Source: Psychrobacter immobilis (lineage in GTDB: Bacteria > Pseudomonadota > Gammaproteobacteria > Pseudomonadales > Moraxellaceae). Taken from it: DNA of 64,000 nucleotides. The position numbers and the translations under genes are program-made. Below are positions 48,818-58,078 of this stretch, piece by piece (positions within the stretch are counted from its first letter, which is position 1; each line of letters opens with the position of its first letter). A model generated the notes under the pieces. The model was not told where the DNA came from. It saw only the letters and a list, made by a program, of their open reading frames with translations, and searched no databases. The stretch covers positions 62,001-126,000 of the forward strand of contig NZ_CAJGZJ010000001.1 in NCBI RefSeq assembly GCF_904846225.1, written 5' to 3'.

Positions 48818-49279
48818 TCACTTAACTTTCAAAACCGCAATTGCCTTTAAAACCTGCTCACGATTTTTGGCAGCTTTAAGCCATTTAGGTAAACGGCTAG
48901 CTAAAGAGCTATTTTTCCAAGTTTCATTGTTAGGGTTACGCTGTCTATGCTTAGCTGAAACAAAACCTTCTAAATATTCTAAGTGACGCTTATTGAACGC
49001 CCATAGACTCTGCCCAACACAATCCGTTTGCAACCATAAATTTACTCCAAAATAACTGTCCGTTGGATTTTCTCCACCCCAATAAAAGATTCTGTGCTCG
49101 GCTGATTTTGCTTGATTATAGCCACAACTTAGACAACTCAACCGAGCTTCATCATCATGTAGGGTAACGACGGCTTTAGATCGACATTTTGGGCAATAAA
49201 CGAGCGTAGGATCATCTCTAGTAGGCTTACTAATAGACAGCCCATTTTCCTTATTCTCTTGAAACCGTTGTTTAATCAT
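48818..49279 (-). CDS. Uncharacterised zinc-ribbon protein
   Basis: 153 residues. A zinc ribbon is seen at CPKC (near residue 29) and CLSC (near residue 50). A Trp-rich middle follows, then a helical tail ERHLEYLEGFVSAKHRQR-like (KRHLEYLEGFVSAKHRQR) and SRLPKWLKAAKNREQVLKAIAVL. The same plan is found in bacterial proteins annotated as TFIIB-type zinc ribbon proteins of unknown role. No signal peptide. It starts 22 bases after the LysE-type gene stop (transcribed first) and may be part of that unit. Confidence 0.65.
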   Translation of the reverse strand: MIKQRFQENKENGLSISKPTRDDPTLVYCPKCRSKAVVTLHDDEARLSCLSCGYNQAKSAEHRIFYWGGENPTDSYFGVNLWLQTDCVGQSLWAFNKRHLEYLEGFVSAKHRQRNPNNETWKNSSLASRLPKWLKAAKNREQVLKAIAVLKVK

Positions 49280-49300
49280 AGTATTACCATAATGATAAAC

Positions 49301-49930
49301 TTAACCTTTCGCTATCAACCATGTCCCAGCCAGTCCCATAAACGTAGCACCTACTCGGTTGAATTTTTGACGCGCTTTAGGATTTTTCAGACGTTTTTGG
49401 GCATAACTCGCCATAAAGGCATACATCATCATGGCAACAATAGCGCAGACAAAAATAACCAAGCATAGAATCGTAATATCGACTCCTGTCAGGCTAGTCA
49501 CTGGGAAAAAGCTCGGTAATAAGCTTATGTAGAATAAAATAACTTTTGGGTTGCTAATGGATATCAAAAAGCCTGACGTCACGCTTTTTAGACCCTCATT
49601 CTTATTTTTTAACGCAACATTTTCAGTGACGATCTCAGGTGGCAAAGTCGTCCACATCTTGTACGCCAAGTAAAATAAATAACCGGCACCTACAAACTTG
49701 ACTATAGTAAACAATGTATTGAAATTGCTTGCTAATGCGCTTAGTCCATAAGCTGAAAACACCATATAAATAGTATCGCCTACGGCAAGGCCAATAATTA
49801 ATGGTAGCGCCGCCCAAGACCCCTGTGTCATGGCTTTGGCAATAGTGGCAAACACACCAGGACCCGGTGTCAGAATAAATACGAATACAGCAACGATGAA
49901 AGTAAATAGCTGGATAGTGGTAATGGTCAT
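49301..49930 (-). CDS. LysE/RhtB-family amino acid exporter
   Basis: 209 residues with five to six hydrophobic segments. The opening VFVFILTPGPGVFATIAKAMTQG has the family TPGP motif and the later LISISNPKVILFYISLLP is the second family signature. Members export amino acids such as threonine, homoserine or lysine; the substrate cannot be assigned. Confidence 0.9.
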   Translation of the reverse strand: MTITTIQLFTFIVAVFVFILTPGPGVFATIAKAMTQGSWAALPLIIGLAVGDTIYMVFSAYGLSALASNFNTLFTIVKFVGAGYLFYLAYKMWTTLPPEIVTENVALKNKNEGLKSVTSGFLISISNPKVILFYISLLPSFFPVTSLTGVDITILCLVIFVCAIVAMMMYAFMASYAQKRLKNPKARQKFNRVGATFMGLAGTWLIAKG

Positions 49931-50267
49931 GACAGCCCTTTATAGGTATATTGGTACTCAATTATTATTAAATTAATAAGCAGGTTTTTATTCTAGCATG
50001 GTCATTTTAAAATGCCTGCAAATTTAAAATGCCTATGGGTATTATATTATCCGATATAAAGAAAAATCATTTTGTTGAGTCTCGTTCCTCGACACCAGCC
50101 TATATTATATTAAGTTAATTTTGAATCCATCGTAGACTGTATACCGCCTGCAACTCAACATCACGACTTCAAATTAGCCACCTTTAAATATTCCTTCGCA
50201 AAAAAAAGGTAAGTCGTTTGACTTACCTTTTTTGATAGTATTTACTGATTTGATAGCATTTACTGCA
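49931..50267. other. Intergenic region with terminator
   Basis: About 340 bases with no credible reading frame. It holds the promoter of the LysE-type gene and a terminator at 50201-50233. Confidence 0.55.
50201..50233 (-). terminator. Rho-independent terminator after the M48 peptidase gene
   Basis: The stem AAAAAGGTAAGTC / GACTTACCTTTTT with a 4-base loop; A and T runs on the two sides make it usable from both directions. Confidence 0.9.
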
Positions 50268-51110
50268 TTATTTACGTTTAATTGTTCTAGTAGTTACTTT
50301 TGTAGCTGCACTAGTATCTGCTTTAGCAGCCGCTTGATAAATCGGCATAACCTTAGGTAAGAGTGCTTGAATTTTAGCGATACGCTGCCCAGAGTTTGGA
50401 TGCGTAGACATCAAAGTAGCTAAAGTATTGCTACGACCATTTACCGCTTCCATTTTTTTCCATACCGAAACTGCAGATTCTGGATTGTAGCCTGCCTGCG
50501 CCATCAAACGTAAACCACCAGCATCAGCTTCTGATTCTTGACTACGAGAAAATGGCTTATCAAGTCCATAGTCACTAATCAAACCCAACGCATCATCACT
50601 TAACCCTGTTTTTGCCTGTAATTGCGCACCACCTAACTGAATCGCTAAGCCTGTCAGAATTTTTTGCCCAGCATCTTTTTTACCATGTTCAGATAACGCA
50701 TGGGTCATCTCGTGTCCCATAATTGCAGCGATTTCCGCATCTGTTAACTTTAACTTTTCTACAACACCTGTGTAAAAAGCCATTTTACCACCAGGCATTG
50801 CCCAAGCATTTAATTCAGGTGAACGTATAACCGTAATCTGCCAATCGAAAGGGACGCCTGTGGTATTAGCGCGAACAGCGTAGGGCTTGATACGATTAAA
50901 GACTCTTTTGACCCGAACGGCGGTATTAGACGTATTATCGACTGCGCCTTGACTACTGGCTTTAGAAATCACTTGAGAGTAACTTTTAGCCGCATCGGTA
51001 TTCAATGTCGCAGTATCATACCCTGACATATTGGCGACAGTCGTACAACCCGCCAAAGTAGTCATAGTAGTCAGCAATAGCGCGTTTTTTACTTTATGAA
51101 AAGTTGTCAT
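50268..51110 (-). CDS. M48-family metallopeptidase lipoprotein, LoiP-like
   Basis: A lipoprotein signal with LAGC; Cys22 is acylated. The zinc motif is IMGHEMTHALSEHG near residue 138 (HEMTH), and the third ligand is in ESEADAGGLRLM near residue 195. 280 residues. The domain order and length resemble E. coli LoiP (YggG), an outer-membrane-anchored protease. Three short Thr/Lys-rich residues end the protein (TRTIKRK). It is a single gene with its own terminator. Confidence 0.88.
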   Translation of the reverse strand: MTTFHKVKNALLLTTMTTLAGCTTVANMSGYDTATLNTDAAKSYSQVISKASSQGAVDNTSNTAVRVKRVFNRIKPYAVRANTTGVPFDWQITVIRSPELNAWAMPGGKMAFYTGVVEKLKLTDAEIAAIMGHEMTHALSEHGKKDAGQKILTGLAIQLGGAQLQAKTGLSDDALGLISDYGLDKPFSRSQESEADAGGLRLMAQAGYNPESAVSVWKKMEAVNGRSNTLATLMSTHPNSGQRIAKIQALLPKVMPIYQAAAKADTSAATKVTTRTIKRK

Positions 51111-51306
51111 TAGACGTCCTGATTGAGAGTAAGATATAATTGATAATGTAAATGCTATGTAAGTAATGTGTCTGAATTATCGACAGAGATTATCACTATA
51201 GAAAACAAAAGTCTATTAAATTTTAATCTATTGTTTATTTAGCGTTGCAAGCACCGCCCATCCTAAAAATTAGATATTTTTCGGAGTCAGGATAGAACCA
51301 CTCAAA

Positions 51307-51588
51307 CTAAATAAACTCCCTCTCAACATTCATTACCCGTGCATCTACCGTACGCTCTATTTTCTCTTCAATCTGACTACATTGCGACTCCACTTCACGT
51401 TTAGACAGTCCAACGATCACAAACATCCACTCACTGGCATCATGCCGGTCACGCTCGCCGCTTTCACATACCGCGACGCTTGGCGTATTACCAAAGCGCG
51501 CATGTAAGCCACCCATCCGTTGGCGTTTTTCTTTTAATGAGCCGCATCCAGGCAATGAAAACGTCAATGTCAAAATAGCGATATGCAT
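51307..51588 (-). CDS. DUF503-family protein
   Basis: 93 residues from the ATG at 51588 (MHIAILTLTF), which has AAGGAGG 4-5 bases upstream. SLKEKRQRMGGLHARFG and the ferredoxin-like alternation match DUF503 (Bacillus YlxP family). Function is unproven; B. subtilis YlxP has been linked to ribosome maturation. The frame opens 13 residues earlier but without a ribosome site. Confidence 0.83.
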   Translation of the reverse strand: MHIAILTLTFSLPGCGSLKEKRQRMGGLHARFGNTPSVAVCESGERDRHDASEWMFVIVGLSKREVESQCSQIEEKIERTVDARVMNVEREFI

Positions 51589-51712
51589 TTTATCCTCCTT
51601 CCCCAAAAAGTTTATAATAGCATCCAATATAATATTCGATAATGTCTGCGCGTCAGCATCCAGACCCTTTATAATAGCGTATCAATCGCCAACCAACTTG
51701 CGTATCTCATCC

Positions 51713-52501
51713 ATGATTTCTCTCAGCTACGTGCAGCAGCAGCGCATTACTCGACTATGCGTGCGCTGCGGATTACTCCTCATGCAATATGGCGCTGAGT
51801 CTGCCGTAGTAGTGGACTTAACGAAGCGTTTAGGGCTTGCCTTGGGCGTGAACAGCGTAGAATGTTCGCTCAATTTTAACGCCCTGACCTTGACGACCAT
51901 TTGCGATGAACGCTGTATCACCACCACCAGAGACACGATCAATCAGAGTATCAATGTCAATTTATTGGTACAAATCCAGCAAATCGTCAATAAAACGGAA
52001 GCCACAGACGATCATAATGAATTGATTGACCGCACTACCCTTGCGTTTGATGAGTTAGATAAGACCGTCTATCCGACGTGGCTAGTGAGTTTATTTGTGG
52101 GCGCTTCTTGTGCCGCGTTTGCTTATTTAAATGGCGGAAGTTGGGCGATTACCGCCGTGACATTCGTCGCTGGCATGGTAGCGATGTTCACCCGTATTTA
52201 TCTGTCCAAACACCATTTCAACCCTTTTATCACCGTCATTGTGACGGCTTTTATCGCCTCGCTCATTGGGGCGACGACCTATTATTTTGATATCGGTAAT
52301 AATGCAGATATTGCCGTGGCCTCCAGTGTGTTGCTACTGGTGCCTAGCTTTCCTTTGATTAACTCTTTCTCAGATATCTTAAAAGGCTATGTCAATATTG
52401 GCGTTGGGCGGGCGGTATTTACCTATATGTTGACTTTATCAGCGTGCGTTGGCATTGTGATGGCGCTGGTTTTACTTCAAATACAGCACTGGGGGTTTTA
52501 A
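51713..52501 (+). CDS. YjjP-type threonine/serine (dicarboxylate) exporter subunit
   Basis: A ThrE N-terminal-type protein (also called DUF1212). The cytosolic first half (QRITRLCVRCGLLLMQYGAESA) leads to five hydrophobic segments from residue 125 on. About 262 residues from the ATG at 51713; a TTG at 51698 is an alternative start. E. coli YjjP-YjjB has been reported as a succinate exporter, and homologous ThrE exports threonine/serine. The partner yjjB follows after one base. Confidence 0.87.
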   Translation: MISLSYVQQQRITRLCVRCGLLLMQYGAESAVVVDLTKRLGLALGVNSVECSLNFNALTLTTICDERCITTTRDTINQSINVNLLVQIQQIVNKTEATDDHNELIDRTTLAFDELDKTVYPTWLVSLFVGASCAAFAYLNGGSWAITAVTFVAGMVAMFTRIYLSKHHFNPFITVIVTAFIASLIGATTYYFDIGNNADIAVASSVLLLVPSFPLINSFSDILKGYVNIGVGRAVFTYMLTLSACVGIVMALVLLQIQHWGF

Positions 52502-52502
52502 A

Positions 52503-52955
52503 ATGTGGTTCATAAAAGCCGTGGTGCTGTCCTGTATTATCACCCTTGGCTGGACGCTGATGTTCAGCGTACCCAAGCGCTATATTCTGCCGTGTTTGCT
52601 CATGACCGCTTTTGGCTTTGGATTAAAGACCGCACTTGTCTATCAGCATGTGCATATTGTGATTGCTAGCTTTTTTGGGGCGATGCTCGCCAGCTTTTTG
52701 GGAGTTTATTTTTCTAAGAAGTACACCTTACCACCCAAAGCGCTTATTTCGCCAAGTGTCATCTGTATGATGCCTGGTATTGCAGCTTATAAAGCAATGG
52801 TGAGTATGGTGCAGATTGGATATTTTGGCTATTCTGACGAGTTATTTAGCCAAATGATGGTGTATTTTTTTGAGGCGCTGTTTGTGACCTCAGCCTTAGT
52901 GCTGGGTTTGTCCATCCCTGGACTGTTGTTTTATAGACGCCGTGCCATTGTCTAG
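52503..52955 (+). CDS. YjjB-type exporter subunit
   Basis: The 150-residue membrane protein has four to five hydrophobic segments (DUF3815/ThrE_2). LISPSVICMMPGIAAYKAMVSM is the family signature. It pairs with the YjjP-type protein one base upstream; the two together correspond to one ThrE chain. Confidence 0.88.
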   Translation: MWFIKAVVLSCIITLGWTLMFSVPKRYILPCLLMTAFGFGLKTALVYQHVHIVIASFFGAMLASFLGVYFSKKYTLPPKALISPSVICMMPGIAAYKAMVSMVQIGYFGYSDELFSQMMVYFFEALFVTSALVLGLSIPGLLFYRRRAIV

Positions 52956-52987
52956 ATTGGTTTAAGTAGTTTTAGATGAAAGGCTAT

Positions 52988-54031
52988 TTAATTTACGTTC
53001 TTAAATTTGGTAAGATTGTTCAAACTGCCTTGCGCGCTTTTGACGTTCGATTTTAACGAAACTGTCTTGTTAGGTAGTTTTACCGTGATGCCATTATTAT
53101 TAATTTGATAGCGCACAGATTTTTTAGTAAAGCTTAATGTTTTCTTTGACGCATCATAGTCAAACTGCCCATCATAAGACAGCTCAATTTTACCATCTTT
53201 GTCCGCAAACATATAAATCAGTGTCTCACCGTCAGTACTATCTAACACCATTGTTTTGCCATTATTTGTATCAAACGAATAGACAAAAGGTAAGCTGCCA
53301 TCGGCTTTTGGCTTATCGTACGCAGGTAGTTTTTCATATTTATTTACCACCATCTTGCCATTAACTCTCTTGCTGTCAGTGATGGCAAACAAGCCATTTG
53401 CCTTACCTTCTTCTTCCACAATATGGACAGCAACGGGCTTATTGTTAATGACTTTATACTCTGAATACTGATGCCATGCTGCCCCACTTTTGGTCATGGT
53501 ACTCAAAGTTTTGTTGCCTTTATCAACTTTAAAAAATCCGCAATTCCCTTGTGCCAGTTCAGTGAATGACTCGTTAAGAACGAATTTAGCGCCTTTTTTT
53601 AGATAAACTTGATAAGAAGGTCCACCATAACAGCCATGGTTACCATCCATTAATGCCAAGTCTTTTTGACCATCAAAATTAAAGTCATCATAAATCAGTA
53701 CGCTATGTTCTCCATAAGGAAGACTGGCAATATTGGCGGTGATTTTTTTGCCCAACTTGTGTTTTTTGCTGTTATCAAGCTCAGACTCTACATCAATATT
53801 AGTAGGCTGGCTAAGGAGCGTTTTCTTGGTCTTTGTGTTGATGATATCTATCGTACTGTTTGTTTCGCTGCTTTTATTAGTAGCGGAATTGGAATTAATG
53901 ACGGCATTATATTCGTCAGAGAAATCTTGAATTTGATAGGTTTGAGCAACGGCCGGACATATTAAAAAAGGAAATGCTAATAGTAAAACGGATGACTTAA
54001 GTGATCCTTTAGACATGAAAGAATGATTCAT
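52988..54031 (-). CDS. Secreted XAC2610-like protein with calcium-binding-like loop
   Basis: A signal peptide ends near AVAQ (residues 1-30 of the M-N-H-S form). LIYDDFNFDGQKDLALMDGNHGCYGGPSYQVYL matches the XAC2610-type family, where the DFNFDGQKD loop resembles FG-GAP or calcium-binding repeats. C-terminal beta-rich domain of about 130 residues. 347 residues from the ATG at 54031, which has AAGGA about 5 bases upstream. Its role is unknown. Confidence 0.7.
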   Translation of the reverse strand: MNHSFMSKGSLKSSVLLLAFPFLICPAVAQTYQIQDFSDEYNAVINSNSATNKSSETNSTIDIINTKTKKTLLSQPTNIDVESELDNSKKHKLGKKITANIASLPYGEHSVLIYDDFNFDGQKDLALMDGNHGCYGGPSYQVYLKKGAKFVLNESFTELAQGNCGFFKVDKGNKTLSTMTKSGAAWHQYSEYKVINNKPVAVHIVEEEGKANGLFAITDSKRVNGKMVVNKYEKLPAYDKPKADGSLPFVYSFDTNNGKTMVLDSTDGETLIYMFADKDGKIELSYDGQFDYDASKKTLSFTKKSVRYQINNNGITVKLPNKTVSLKSNVKSAQGSLNNLTKFKNVN

Positions 54032-54239
54032 ATATATCCTTAACAACATGAGAGAATAGAAAAAAGTGCCAGCTCATATTAGCATCGTTTCATAAGTACT
54101 TAGGTAACCGTTAGAAAGGCAATGTTTCTTAACCGACTATTCCTCTAAGAATATGTTGTCTCTCTGAGAGTAAAACTGATTACACTCAATAGGATTCAAT
54201 AGTTTTTTCATGAATAATGTGTAGAAGAATGACTCAATT

Positions 54240-54608
54240 TTAATTACCCAACACCCACTCATCATTCACTTGATAAACCTTAAAATTTGTCTTATTGGTT
54301 CGGCTATTGCCAGCAATTGCTTGTGTGATATCCGCCGTACACATATAGGTGTTTTCACCCTCCGTGGTATCACAATTTATATTCTCGACTTTTTCAAGTT
54401 TTGGCATCATGCCTTCCATCATGCCACTCATGGCTTTTGCCATCTCGTCATTGCCAGCATTCGCTACGGCATCATTTACCATCGTATTTGCTTGCTCATA
54501 TTGAGCCTCGATTAGATCTTCAACTGTACTTTCAGGAGGCGCGTTCGAACAGGCGGCAAATAATGGCGTTAATAATGCGACCACTGCTAATTTTTTAAAA
54601 TGAGTCAT
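54240..54608 (-). CDS. Small lipoprotein, hypothetical
   Basis: 122 residues. The signal ends in LFAAC with Cys20 as the lipid site. The rest is acidic with a Met-rich helical region (AKAMSGMMEGMMPKLEKVE) and a small beta part containing two Cys (NINCDTTEGENTYMC) that could form a disulfide. No family is recognised. It is a single gene. Confidence 0.75.
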   Translation of the reverse strand: MTHFKKLAVVALLTPLFAACSNAPPESTVEDLIEAQYEQANTMVNDAVANAGNDEMAKAMSGMMEGMMPKLEKVENINCDTTEGENTYMCTADITQAIAGNSRTNKTNFKVYQVNDEWVLGN

Positions 54609-54756
54609 GTCATTCTCACTATTTTTATAAAGTTATCTAAACTATATAGACTTATCAATTAAAACCCAACTTAATTTTATGGTATTTATTTGCCTTAATT
54701 TAACCCTAGACGGTTTATAGCTCAATACCTTTAAAAGACTTAAAGTGTGGCTCACA

Positions 54757-54897
54757 TAGTCAATCCGCTATAGAAAAAACACAGTGCTACTGGTATAAAT
54801 GTTGCGCTGCCTCTGTCTGCGCAGACACAGCAAGCAAGGAAAATTTATATCAGTAGCGCATTGTCATACTTATATCGCTTTTATTTAGCGCTGGCTG
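54757..54897. repeat. Family B repeat, diverged right end
   Basis: It starts TAGTCAATCCGCTATAG with the core ACAGTGCTACTGGTATAAATGTTGCGCTGCCTCTGTCTGCGCAGACACAGCAAGCAAGGAAAATTTATATCAGTAGCGC. The right end decays beyond TATATCGCTTTTATTTAGCG. It occupies much of the 346-base gap upstream of the small membrane protein. Confidence 0.75.
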
Positions 54898-54954
54898 ATG
54901 CTGACAGCACAATCAGGATACTGTTATGATGCGATTAATAATGATGATTGAGAA

Positions 54955-55176
54955 ATGACTGTGTGGCAAGTTTACTTTTTTATATTACCCATTGGTCTTG
55001 GGATCATGACGTTGGCAGCCAGCTTGTTGTTTTTATTTGCTTACCTCATGTCTGATGATCAAACCACGCGCTTGCCAGCATTTAACTGGTTTAAGCGCTT
55101 GATTGTCGTGGCATTTTTATTGCTTAGTATTGGGCTGTTTATGACCTTTAGTTATTTTTGGGGTCAATCGAGATAG
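54955..55176 (+). CDS. Small membrane protein, hypothetical
   Basis: 73 residues with two hydrophobic segments (about 5-28 and 47-67) separated by the polar turn MSDDQTTRLPAFNWFKR. No family is recognised. The ATG is preceded by GATTGAGAA, a weak ribosome site. It is convergent with the GNAT gene, 6 bases apart. Confidence 0.65.
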   Translation: MTVWQVYFFILPIGLGIMTLAASLLFLFAYLMSDDQTTRLPAFNWFKRLIVVAFLLLSIGLFMTFSYFWGQSR

Positions 55177-55182
55177 CTTTTT

Positions 55183-55824
55183 TTATTTGCTGACTATTTT
55201 CTCTAGCTCTAATAATTCTAAATCTTGACGCTTTGGCTTACCATTATTACCATCATTTGGAAACGGCATTTTATTACCGTTCAGTTGGTAACCACGCCGT
55301 TGATAGTAAGACAATAGCTCAGGACGATGACTTAATATAGACATAGTGAGACGCGCCGATTTTTCATGAGACGTTTGCCCATCCGACTGCAAATGTCGCT
55401 CTGCAAACGTTTCTGCTGCCTGCAATATCTGATGACCAACGCCCTGCCCTTGTAGCTCAGGATGTACCGCAAACATGCCGATATAAGCTTTGTTGGAACA
55501 GGCGCTTTTATTAGATTCATTATCCACCTTTATATCGACAGCGATGCAGCCTAATAATTCACCAGTCTCTGCTCCATTACGATTACCTGTCGTCGTTTTT
55601 GGATAGACGAAAAGATAATGCTTTGGGTTAACGATAATGCTAGCCAGCTCATTTGGCGTAATACGAATTCCACCAATTAAATCTGCTTCATTGGTCCAGC
55701 CTTCTGTCTGCCGATAACAACGGTTGAGTAAATGCTCAAGTGCGCCCATGTCATCAATCTCAGCCTGACGTAAAAATACTGGCTCTCTATCTAAACGGTC
55801 TTTATCTATCTGACTTTTATGCAT
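55183..55824 (-). CDS. GNAT family N-acetyltransferase
   Basis: 213 residues from the ATG at 55824 (MHKSQID), with AGGAAAGG upstream. The frame runs on to 55875, but that part lies inside repeat family C and lacks a ribosome site. The acetyl-CoA loop is MFAVHPELQGQGVGHQIL near residue 125. LSHRPELLSYYQRRGY is a typical C-terminal block. Its substrate is unknown. The C repeat starts 20 bases upstream of the ATG and may carry the promoter. Confidence 0.83.
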   Translation of the reverse strand: MHKSQIDKDRLDREPVFLRQAEIDDMGALEHLLNRCYRQTEGWTNEADLIGGIRITPNELASIIVNPKHYLFVYPKTTTGNRNGAETGELLGCIAVDIKVDNESNKSACSNKAYIGMFAVHPELQGQGVGHQILQAAETFAERHLQSDGQTSHEKSARLTMSILSHRPELLSYYQRRGYQLNGNKMPFPNDGNNGKPKRQDLELLELEKIVSK

Positions 55825-55844
55825 ATTATAATTTTTCCTTTCCT

Positions 55845-56125
55845 TAGGGCGTGTTGAACATTCGCAAATAGGCACTGCTGATAGCTAAAATTGTTCCAGA
55901 CAAGGAGCAAGTTGACGATAATGTTAATACCTTAGCGAGACTTGCAACGCAGTATGGGGTAATTTTAGCATCAGCCCTCACTTAACAAACAGGGACAGAA
56001 TGCTTTTTTGCCGCTTCATTGCTAAAAATAGACGTATAGAATGACTATACTTACCATTTTTAGCGTCGAATCGCCTGAAAAATCGTCTCTGTCAGTGCCA
56101 TGGTCGAAAGATCAAACACGCCCTA
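55845..56125. repeat. Family C repeat (281 bp, non-coding)
   Basis: The ends TAGGGCGTGTTGAACATTC and GATCAAACACGCCCTA form an imperfect inverted repeat (TAGGGCGTGTTTGATC on the reverse strand). The outer bases GGGCGTGT are shared with family A, but the inside differs. There is no reading frame of note. It could be a remnant or a non-autonomous form of an insertion sequence. Confidence 0.75.
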
Positions 56126-56133
56126 ATTATATT

Positions 56134-56164
56134 AAAAAAGCTGACTTAGATCACTAAGCCAGCC
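56134..56164 (-). terminator. Rho-independent terminator after the Rieske/AIF-like gene
   Basis: On the - strand GCTGGCTTAG-TGAT-CTAAGTCAGC (one mismatch) is followed by six T. Confidence 0.75.
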
Positions 56165-56193
56165 TAAATACAAATACTTATCTGTTTTGAGGG

Positions 56194-57828
56194 CTAGCGC
56201 GACAATGCATGCGCTTGGTCAATAATATCGAACCCAGCATTGATTTGCGCGCGTGTCGGCGCATGACCACGGCGCAATAACTCCGAAAAGGCGACCAGCT
56301 CTTTATCACGTCCGAGCGTGCTTGCTGCACTAGCACGTGTGTCTTCGCCACCGTCATCAAAGTAGTATTCGATATAATCTAGCGTGTCTGGCGAGCCAAA
56401 CAAGATATTATTATCGGGTGTCACGGCATGGCCGCTATAGCGTAGGCTCTTGCCATATTGCATCGTCCAAAAGAAAGGCGTGCGCTCCTCTAGCGAATGG
56501 ACGTGGTCATCCCCTAATATCGCTGCCGCCGTCACCAAACCATGCTGCAAGGCTACGCGCCAATGTTCGATGCGCATGCGTCCCATCTGGTTGGTCGCTT
56601 TGGCGATATCGCCCAACGCATAAACGCCATCACGCAGTTGTAAATGACTGTCTACTTGCACGCCATCTGGCGCGTTTACTTCCGCGAACAGTTCGGTACG
56701 TGGTGCGACGCCAGTCCCTAAAATCACGATATCTGCCTCGATACGTTCACCATTTGCTAATGTAATACCGTACGCTAGAGAGAAATTGCTTTCGCTATCA
56801 TCCGCTTTTTCGAGCTTAACGATTTCGGTCACGCTGGCATTAAAGACGAACTGTATCCCCTTTTCTTCATGCAGCTTAATGAGCGCATTACTCACGGTTT
56901 CAGAGACAATATTACCCATCACACGATGATCTTGTCCAATGACAGTAATAGAAGCGGTCGTATCCGCTTGTGCTAATGCGGAGGCGACCTCCATTCCGAT
57001 AAAACCGGTACCAATAATGACCACACGCTGATCATGACTGGCCGCTTTTATCAATTTGGCATCATCCATACTGCGTAGCGTATAAACGCCATCAAGCTCA
57101 GCCCCTTGAAAAGGTGGTATCTTTGGCTCAGCGCCTGTTGCCACCACTAAAAAGTCGGCGGTTTGTTTGTCACTATTGCCATTTTTATCTTTGATAATAA
57201 TCGTACGCTCATTCGACAATACTTCACTGACCGTTTGATTGAGGCTCAGAGTAATTTCGTGCTTTTGTGCCCAATCGCTACCACCTAGCAATAATTTTTC
57301 TTCAGGCATATTGCCCGCTAAAAATGCTTTTGACAATAATGGACGATTATAAGGAGCTTTATCATCGGCACTAATCAAGGTGATTTTGCCACCATAGCCA
57401 GTATTGCGAAGCTGATGCGCTGTCATAAAACCAGCGGCACCGCCACCAACGATAATCGTATGGGTTTCGGTCAGCTTATCATTGGCAATAGCATTGTCTA
57501 TCTTCGCAGTCGTATCCACCGTCAAGGTATCGCCATTATCGACAATCTCGTATTGGGTCAGTCCTTCGATGGCAACTGGCTCTAACAATGTGCCATCACT
57601 GCTATCAAAAGTAGCATGATGCCAAGGACAGACCACGCGATTGCCGCAACGGATGCCATCGCCCAAATTTGCACCTGCATGTGGACATTTACCATCAAAC
57701 GCATGAAACGTATTATCGTCACGGGTGATTAAAATGATACTATCATCGTCTTGCTTATATGATTTCATGCCGCCACTTAAAATGTCGGCTTTATCAATAG
57801 TTACGGTGCTAATAATGGCGTTAGTCAT
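56194..57828 (-). CDS. Rieske-domain FAD/NAD-dependent oxidoreductase (AIF-like ferredoxin reductase)
   Basis: An N-terminal Rieske [2Fe-2S] domain covers about residues 5-105 with CPHAGANLGDG and CPWHHATF ligands. An FAD-binding reductase follows (HTIIVGGGAAGFMTAHQLR; VVIIGTGFIGMEVASALAQ; EADIVILGTGVAPRTE) and then a reductase C-terminal domain (MRIEHWRVALQHG near residue 420; MQYGKSLRYSGHA). 544 residues. This matches the apoptosis-inducing-factor-like / NirB-like family. Substrate and partner are unknown; a single gene with its own terminator. Confidence 0.87.
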   Translation of the reverse strand: MTNAIISTVTIDKADILSGGMKSYKQDDDSIILITRDDNTFHAFDGKCPHAGANLGDGIRCGNRVVCPWHHATFDSSDGTLLEPVAIEGLTQYEIVDNGDTLTVDTTAKIDNAIANDKLTETHTIIVGGGAAGFMTAHQLRNTGYGGKITLISADDKAPYNRPLLSKAFLAGNMPEEKLLLGGSDWAQKHEITLSLNQTVSEVLSNERTIIIKDKNGNSDKQTADFLVVATGAEPKIPPFQGAELDGVYTLRSMDDAKLIKAASHDQRVVIIGTGFIGMEVASALAQADTTASITVIGQDHRVMGNIVSETVSNALIKLHEEKGIQFVFNASVTEIVKLEKADDSESNFSLAYGITLANGERIEADIVILGTGVAPRTELFAEVNAPDGVQVDSHLQLRDGVYALGDIAKATNQMGRMRIEHWRVALQHGLVTAAAILGDDHVHSLEERTPFFWTMQYGKSLRYSGHAVTPDNNILFGSPDTLDYIEYYFDDGGEDTRASAASTLGRDKELVAFSELLRRGHAPTRAQINAGFDIIDQAHALSR

Positions 57829-58078
57829 GGGTCATCCTTAACGGTGGCGATTGCTGCCTGATGGGTGGGTTATGTTTTGCTATTTATAGTTTTACAATAG
57901 GCTATGACGTTCGATTGAATTTTAATTCATTTAAAAATCACATTCACTGATAGTAGCAAAAGCACTTTGCACACGATGTTTCTTTATATGTTTACTGCGT
58001 TGCAAAACGTAAATCTTGCCTTTTAGCTCATACGTTTACTATCTTTTTAACACCCATTATCAATATAAAAGACCTTTT

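Noticed and set aside
55825..55875. Start of the GNAT gene at 55875
   Set aside because: The extra 17 codons lie partly in family C repeat sequence and lack a ribosome site; the ATG at 55824 has a strong one.
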